Origin: Ruminiclostridium sp.
Lineage (GTDB): Bacteria > Bacillota_A > Clostridia > Oscillospirales > Ruminococcaceae
Direction: 5' to 3'
Assembly (NCBI GenBank): GCA_017550775.1
Contig: JAFZOA010000068.1
Coordinates: 1-10,072, forward strand
DNA: 10,072 nucleotides
Part shown: positions 6,606 to 10,072 of the stretch, one piece after another
Layout: the number at the start of each line of letters is the position of its first letter
Position numbering within the stretch: the stretch's first letter is position 1
Position numbers and translations under genes: made by a program
Notes under the pieces: generated by a model
Database searches by the model: none
Seen by the model: only the letters and a program-made list of their open reading frames with translations
Told to the model about the DNA's origin: nothing

Positions 6606-7592
6606 ATGAAAGAGACGCTTACTAACCTTTGCGAGAGCTTCCTCGCGAACATTGATATGATCTACAAGCAGAAAGGCTTCAAGCTTGTGAGCACCAAGAT
6701 CATGCCGATGTGCAGCTATTCGTACATCACAAGCGGCAAACCGGTCGAGCCGGAAAGTCTTCAGGAATGTCTCAGGCTCGTTGAGAGCAAGGGCGGCGGA
6801 TCGCTGTCGGGAATGAGGGACGCTTATCAGTGTCCGCACGCGTGTGCGCTCGCAGTAAGCGACGACCCCGCAGCTACCATGGATTCCGACGCAATGATAT
6901 TTGAAAAGCTGAAGAATGCATATACGGACTCAAAGTATATCGGTGTCGCGGCAAGTCTGCTCCCGAAGCTCGGCAAGGCGGATGAGCTCGACGAGAGGAT
7001 AGCAAGAGGAAGGGCGATCTTCGACGTTCTTGCTCAGAAGCACAAGATGAACACCGACTTCCATGACTCTTTAATGACGAGCATCATAGCTTACAGTGAC
7101 AAGTCCGACGATGCGATAGCTGACGAGACCGAGAAGATATACAACGAGATCAAGCCCCTCACGAGCGGCGAGTACGCGCAGGACTGCGCCCTCTTACTTA
7201 CCTGCTCCGACAAGCCCGCCGAGGAGAAGATCGCTCGCTTCAAGGAGATTTTCGAGGCACTCACAAAGGACAAGAAGAACAAGTATTCCAACGGTCCGGC
7301 GATCGTAACGCTCGCGGCACTTTCTATCTTTAACGATGACGCAGGAACGCTTATAAGTGATATTATGGACGCTGCCGAATATCTTGCGGGAAAGAAGCAC
7401 TATAAGGGTCTTTTACCAATCTTCAGCAAGGACGAGCGTATGCTGCACGCCGTTATGCTGGCAATGGCGGATAATATGACCGACAGCAATTATGTGTGCT
7501 CTGTCGCCGCTATGTATCTGTCGGTATTCTATATCTATGAGATAGAACAGGGTATCTCCGCAGTTACCGGTGTATTACCGCTCATGGTATGA
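6606..7592 (+). CDS. DUF4003-like soluble protein, function unknown
   Basis: The 328-residue product has no signal peptide or membrane helix and is mostly helical by composition, with many Lys/Glu/Asp and Ala/Leu residues. Its pattern (RGRAIFDVLAQKH near 134-146, then FHDSLMTSIIAYS, and later KGLLPIFSKDERMLHAVMLAMAD near 267-289) reminds me of DUF4003, a family of about 320 residues with no assigned function; I hold this at moderate confidence. A few Cys and His residues (Cys36, Cys55, Cys76, His78, Cys80) lie in the first quarter. In particular CPHAC at 76-80 could be a metal or redox site, but I see no complete known motif. The start is fixed by AGGAGG nine bases before the ATG at 6606; the frame stays open further upstream, through the promoter. 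Own promoter and own terminator make it a single-gene unit. Confidence 0.8.
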   Translation: MKETLTNLCESFLANIDMIYKQKGFKLVSTKIMPMCSYSYITSGKPVEPESLQECLRLVESKGGGSLSGMRDAYQCPHACALAVSDDPAATMDSDAMIFEKLKNAYTDSKYIGVAASLLPKLGKADELDERIARGRAIFDVLAQKHKMNTDFHDSLMTSIIAYSDKSDDAIADETEKIYNEIKPLTSGEYAQDCALLLTCSDKPAEEKIARFKEIFEALTKDKKNKYSNGPAIVTLAALSIFNDDAGTLISDIMDAAEYLAGKKHYKGLLPIFSKDERMLHAVMLAMADNMTDSNYVCSVAAMYLSVFYIYEIEQGISAVTGVLPLMV

Positions 7593-7645
7593 TATCGTCG
7601 GGATCCGTACACGGACAGCAAGAACAAAATAACGGATAAAACAAT

Positions 7646-7679
7646 AAAGACGATAGGCTTATTCAGCTTATCGTCTTTT
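7646..7679. terminator. bidirectional Rho-independent terminator
   Basis: A 14-bp stem with one G-U pair (AAAGACGATAGGCT at 7646-7659, AGCTTATCGTCTTT at 7665-7678) and a 5-base loop runs into a short T-run on the plus strand. On the minus strand it is followed by ATTGTTTTAT. It ends the DUF4003-like gene and is the first clear terminator reached by the converging lipoprotein gene. Confidence 0.85.
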
Positions 7680-7895
7680 CATATCTTTCGGGAAGTTTTT
7701 TACGACTTGCGGCAAATGGCAAAATTACGCTTTCGATATGTGATACTTCCGGCACACCTTCGGTTAAATTGTTTTGTGCCGCTGCGACTTGGTTCAGCAT
7801 GGCTGAATGGCTTTTGGCAACACTATCCGGGGCACTTATACATCCTCTGTATCACTTTATGCGTAAAGCTTATCTTTGCGGTAATGTATCCGGTA
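7680..7895. other. structured region between converging genes
   Basis: No convincing gene is present. An open frame at 7707-7904 lacks a ribosome binding site and protein-like composition. Three small hairpins occur: CGGCACA/TGTGCCG (7750-7756, 7775-7781), a tight TTCAGC-ATG-GCTGAA (7793-7807), and CGTAAAG/CTTTGCG with a 5-base loop (7862-7880). GTATCACTTTA occurs twice, at about 7850 and 7893, the second copy overlapping the lipoprotein stop codon. The region would form the long 3' untranslated part of the lipoprotein transcript. Confidence 0.45.
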
Positions 7896-8981
7896 TCACT
7901 TTAAGCTTACCATAACAAGTTGGTCGGTGAAATACGGTTCTGTGATGACAACGCCGTCCGGTATATCCCTTTTATCTTTCTTTTCAAGTGGGATTCCGCC
8001 GAGAAATCCTTCCATGAGCTCATCCTCCTTCGGAGTCATATCCTTTCCTTTTGATTCAATAAATTGCTTACGTTCTTCATCTGTCATATTTACCAAAAAG
8101 TTTCCGCTTCCGCCTCCGTCGCCTGCACGAGTCCAAAGAACAGCATCAACAGTGCCGGAGGAAAGTGCAGTAGCACGCCCGATGCTATCGACCTGTACAA
8201 GCTCGATGTTTTTGCCTGTGCGTTTGCCGATTTCGGCGAGGATAGCCGTATTAAAGCCCGCAGATGTTCCGTCGGGTGCAACATAGTCTATGGGCGGGAG
8301 AGAGCCGGTCACGCCGACCTTTATCGTCTCACCGCCGTTCTTCTCAAACTCAACTGCTTTCTGTGTCTCGTCATCGACTGCATCGGTGATGTACTCCTGA
8401 ACGAGCTTGTCGAGCGTGCCGTCCGCTTTCATATCAGCTATGGCTTTATCGAACTCGTCACGCAGAGCAGTATTCTTTTCAAGCATCATAAAGGATAGAC
8501 CTGTCATGCTTCGTATATCAAGGTTATTGGCGAATGTACTCTCTCCCCGGTCAGGTCTCTTGTCATAACCACATTCGATCTTGTCATTGTGAGCGCAGAG
8601 ATATTGCGCAACGCTGTGCGGAACCTCCGCATACTTGACTTCTCCCGCTTCAAGCGCCATTATCATAGCATCAAGGGTATCATAGAATTTTGCTTTAAGT
8701 GACATATCCTGCACATCGATACCGTGTGAATAATTAATTGCCTTGTACTTACCGTTCAGCATAGCAGAGCATTCGTCCTCTGTAATATTGAGCGGTGAAA
8801 GTACGGCTACTGTGCCGCTTGTCGGCGGAGTTGATGTTGTCTGCGCTGTCGTATCCGCTGACGATACTGCCGCCGTGGTTGTTGCTGCCGGGGCGTTGCT
8901 TCCGCCGCAGCCCGCCGCCGCGGTTATCATAAGCGCGAGGGCGATAGTGAGTGCTGTTGTTCTTTTTGCTGTGTTTTTCAT
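7896..8981 (-). CDS. SBP_3-type lipoprotein with apparently permuted lobes
   Basis: The 361-residue protein is exported and lipid-anchored: a basic start (MKNTAKR), a hydrophobic stretch, and lipobox AAGC with Cys25. A Thr/Ala/Ser-rich linker follows (28-56). Family 3 solute-binding proteins normally begin with the N-lobe pattern (VG..., P, DG, GF, then SG..D and PY). Here that pattern comes last: KVGVTGSLPPIDYVAPDGTS from 221, AGFNTAILAEIGKRTGKNIE, SSGTVDAV near 274-281, and EPYFTDQLVMVSL just before the stop. The first half (about 57-202) looks instead like the C-terminal lobe: FYDTLDAMIMALEAGEV, PHSVAQYLC, and ALRDEFDKAIADMKADGTLD, the family's usual closing helix. An extra segment of about 50 residues (285-340) precedes the PYF motif. 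Relatives bind polar amino acids or similar ligands for ABC transport, but no permease or ATPase gene is nearby. The start at 8981 follows AGGAGG by seven bases. Confidence 0.85.
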   Translation of the reverse strand: MKNTAKRTTALTIALALMITAAAGCGGSNAPAATTTAAVSSADTTAQTTSTPPTSGTVAVLSPLNITEDECSAMLNGKYKAINYSHGIDVQDMSLKAKFYDTLDAMIMALEAGEVKYAEVPHSVAQYLCAHNDKIECGYDKRPDRGESTFANNLDIRSMTGLSFMMLEKNTALRDEFDKAIADMKADGTLDKLVQEYITDAVDDETQKAVEFEKNGGETIKVGVTGSLPPIDYVAPDGTSAGFNTAILAEIGKRTGKNIELVQVDSIGRATALSSGTVDAVLWTRAGDGGGSGNFLVNMTDEERKQFIESKGKDMTPKEDELMEGFLGGIPLEKKDKRDIPDGVVITEPYFTDQLVMVSLK

Positions 8982-9011
8982 GGGTTTTCCTCCTGTTATC
9001 ATTTTCTTTTC

Positions 9012-9040
9012 ATTATATCACAAACGGCACTTTTTTGCAA
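9012..9040 (-). promoter_or_regulatory. promoter of the SBP_3 lipoprotein gene
   Basis: On the minus strand TTGCAA (9035-9040), a 17-base spacer and TGA-TATAAT (box at 9012-9017) give a good extended -10 promoter, with a leader of only about 25 bases before the ATG at 8981. Confidence 0.75.
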
Positions 9041-9084
9041 GTGTTTTTAAATTCCGAAACCTGTGTCATTGTAATGGAAAGCGC

Positions 9085-9113
9085 TTGTTTTTTCGCGACA
9101 GATATGTTATAAT
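9085..9113 (+). promoter_or_regulatory. promoter of the STAS/kinase operon
   Basis: TTGTTT (9085-9090), a 17-base spacer and TGT-TATAAT (box at 9108-9113) make an extended -10 promoter divergent from that of the lipoprotein. Transcription should begin near 9120, leaving an unusually long leader of about 120 bases. Confidence 0.7.
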
Positions 9114-9117
9114 AAGT

Positions 9118-9222
9118 GTGAAAAATAACGGAAATTCTGAACTTGTAACAAATAAGCACGGCTTTGTAAATGAAGCGCCGCAGTCTTACGATATTACCGT
9201 GCTTGCACTAACATTCAAATAA
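9118..9222 (+). other. structured leader or possible small leader ORF
   Basis: The leader can form a perfect 8-bp stem (AAGCACGG at 9154-9161, CCGTGCTT at 9197-9204) around a 35-base loop. An open frame from the GTG at 9118 to a TAA ending at 9222 would encode 34 residues. It has no ribosome binding site, and its GTG lies at the predicted transcription start, so it would have to be leaderless. TAAGCACGGC (9153-9162) recurs at 9535-9544 over the STAS stop codon. Confidence 0.35.
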
Positions 9223-9240
9223 ATATACAGGGGTTTAACC

Positions 9241-9537
9241 ATGACTGTTACTATGAACAAAAACGGAAATGAACTGACGGTTTTAGTTGAGGGAAGGCTC
9301 GATACTCTCACTTCGCCCAAGCTCGAAGAAAAGCTCGATGCGGAGATAGCCGGAGTCGAGAAGCTTATTTTTGATCTTGAAAAACTCGTATACATATCGA
9401 GTGCCGGACTGCGTATCATTGCAGGAGCTATGGAAATAATGGACAAACAGGGCGAACTCATAATCAGAAACGTATGCCCGGCTGTATATGAGATATTGGA
9501 TGCAACGGGATTTACCGACTTCCTGAACATAGAGTAA
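9241..9537 (+). CDS. STAS-domain anti-anti-sigma factor (SpoIIAA/RsbV type)
   Basis: The 98-residue protein is a single STAS domain: ELTVLVEGRLDTLTSPKLEE at 11-30, LIFDLEKLVYISSAGLRII at 42-60, and a C-terminal half ending GFTDFLNI. In SpoIIAA and RsbV the serine in a DSSGL motif is phosphorylated by the partner kinase, which decides whether the protein can pull the anti-sigma factor off its sigma. Here the motif is ISSAGL, so Ser54 aligns with the phosphorylated serine, while the usual Asp before it is Ser53. Phosphorylation is therefore plausible but unproven. The ATG at 9241 follows an AGGGG-type site at about 9229-9233. The kinase gene follows after 51 bases with no terminator between, so the two are co-transcribed and presumably interact. 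The sigma factor or other final target is not in the window. Confidence 0.9.
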   Translation: MTVTMNKNGNELTVLVEGRLDTLTSPKLEEKLDAEIAGVEKLIFDLEKLVYISSAGLRIIAGAMEIMDKQGELIIRNVCPAVYEILDATGFTDFLNIE

Positions 9538-9588
9538 GCACGGCGATGTCGTCTGTTTACTGTCAGCACTACGGCAAAGAGGTATTTC

Positions 9589-9996
9589 ATGGAAGAAATT
9601 GATATATTGGCAATTAAAGATAATCTCCCGCAGGTTCTGGACTTTGTTGAAGGCGCTCTCGATGAACTCGGATGTGATGACACAACAAAATCACTGATCG
9701 GAACCGCTGTAGAAGAGGTGTTCATCAACATTGCGAGCTACGCTTATCCCACCGAGACAGGTACTGCGACTATCCGTGTTGCTACTGTGAGCGAGCCGCT
9801 TTCCATTACTATGACCTTTATTGATAACGGCGAACGGTTTGATCCTCTTGCAAAACCCGCTCCCGATCTTAAGCTCCCCATGAGCGAAAGAAAAAAGGGA
9901 GGACTCGGAATATTTATGGTAAAGAAAATAATGGATAGCGTCAAATATGAATATAAGGACGGACAGAATATACTTACGATCGTTAAAAACGTCTGA
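9589..9996 (+). CDS. HATPase_c anti-sigma kinase (RsbW/SpoIIAB type)
   Basis: The 135-residue protein is a lone GHKL-type ATPase domain of the kind found in anti-sigma serine kinases. The N box is TAVEEVFINIASYAY (39-53) with Asn47 for magnesium, the G1 box is FIDNGERFDP (77-86) with Asp79, and the G2 box is KKGGLGIFMVKKIMD (102-116). There is no histidine kinase dimerisation domain or sensor. The length matches RsbW and SpoIIAB relatives (about 135-160). The expected role is to bind a sigma factor, or another partner, and to phosphorylate the STAS protein encoded just upstream. The ATG at 9589 has AGAGG six bases ahead. Partner-switch loci often carry a PP2C/SpoIIE-type phosphatase next; the window ends before this can be checked. 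Confidence 0.9.
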   Translation: MEEIDILAIKDNLPQVLDFVEGALDELGCDDTTKSLIGTAVEEVFINIASYAYPTETGTATIRVATVSEPLSITMTFIDNGERFDPLAKPAPDLKLPMSERKKGGLGIFMVKKIMDSVKYEYKDGQNILTIVKNV

Positions 9997-10064
9997 CAAA
10001 CGAATATACAAAAACGGTACTTCATAGATTGAAGCGCTGTTTATTTTATTGCCGGAGTTCAGCT

Positions 10065-10072
10065 ATGCCGCC
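10065..10072 (+). CDS. possible start of the next gene (cut by window end)
   Basis: An ATG at 10065 follows GGAG (10054-10057) by seven bases, about 70 bases after the kinase stop. Only the first two codons and part of a third are visible (Met-Pro-...), so nothing can be said of the product. A weak CTTCA/TGAAG hairpin at 10020-10033 with an AT-rich tail lies between the genes and does not look like a firm terminator. Confidence 0.35.

Noticed and set aside
7707..7904. Open frame of 65 codons on the plus strand
   Set aside because: It has no ribosome binding site, an odd Cys/Trp/Arg-rich composition, and overlaps the end of the lipoprotein gene.
8743..9222. Open frame of 159 codons on the plus strand across the lipoprotein 5' end
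   Set aside because: Most of it is antisense to the signal peptide and linker of a clear gene; its low-complexity Val/Ala composition mirrors the Thr/Ala-rich linker. Only the tail was kept, as a leader observation.
9186..9731. Minus-strand open frame opposite the STAS and kinase genes
   Set aside because: Ser-rich shadow of two clear plus-strand domains, spanning their intergenic gap.
1..10072. CRISPR array, tRNA/rRNA, insertion sequence or phage genes
   Set aside because: No regular direct repeats, no cloverleaf-like sequence, no transposase or integrase motifs and no terminal inverted repeats were seen on either strand.

Overview
The window reads as chromosomal DNA from a Bacillota, probably a Clostridia gut lineage such as the Oscillospiraceae or Ruminococcus group. 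This is an inference from the near-balanced base composition, AGGAGG-type ribosome binding sites, TGn-extended TATAAT promoters, a lipobox-type solute-binding lipoprotein with a Thr/Ala/Ser-rich linker, and an SpoIIAA/RsbW-style regulatory pair. There are nine recognisable protein genes (one possibly 5'-truncated), perhaps the first codons of a tenth, and no RNA gene, insertion sequence, CRISPR array or phage gene that I can see.

Left part (1-4375): a small hydrophobic protein on the plus strand ends at a strong bidirectional terminator. It faces a minus-strand operon that reads, in transcription order, TetR-type repressor, phosphotransferase of the PEP-synthase/rifampicin-phosphotransferase type, and PAP2 membrane phosphatase. 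The three genes are separated by 1 and 9 bases. A perfect-consensus promoter (TTGACA, 17 bases, TATAAT) precedes the repressor, and a 22-bp inverted repeat lies over the predicted transcription start. The unit therefore looks like a self-repressed, inducible cassette whose enzymes could add and remove phosphate groups on an unknown small molecule or lipid.

Middle part (4376-7680): a divergent plus-strand gene encodes a type-B carboxylesterase fused to a three-helix membrane anchor that should place the enzyme outside the cell. Next comes a single-gene unit with its own promoter and terminator, encoding a soluble protein that resembles DUF4003.

Right part (7680-10072): a roughly 215-bp stretch without a convincing gene holds several small hairpins. 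It follows an orphan minus-strand lipoprotein whose two halves look like an SBP_3 (amino-acid-type) binding protein in reversed order: the C-terminal lobe first and the N-terminal lobe last, as in a circular permutation. A divergent promoter then drives a STAS anti-anti-sigma protein and an HATPase_c anti-sigma kinase, a partner-switching pair, followed by a possible new start codon at the window edge.

The most notable observations are the apparent circular permutation in the binding protein, the TetR operator/promoter with its phosphotransferase-phosphatase cargo, the membrane-tethered esterase, and the structured leader of the STAS gene.
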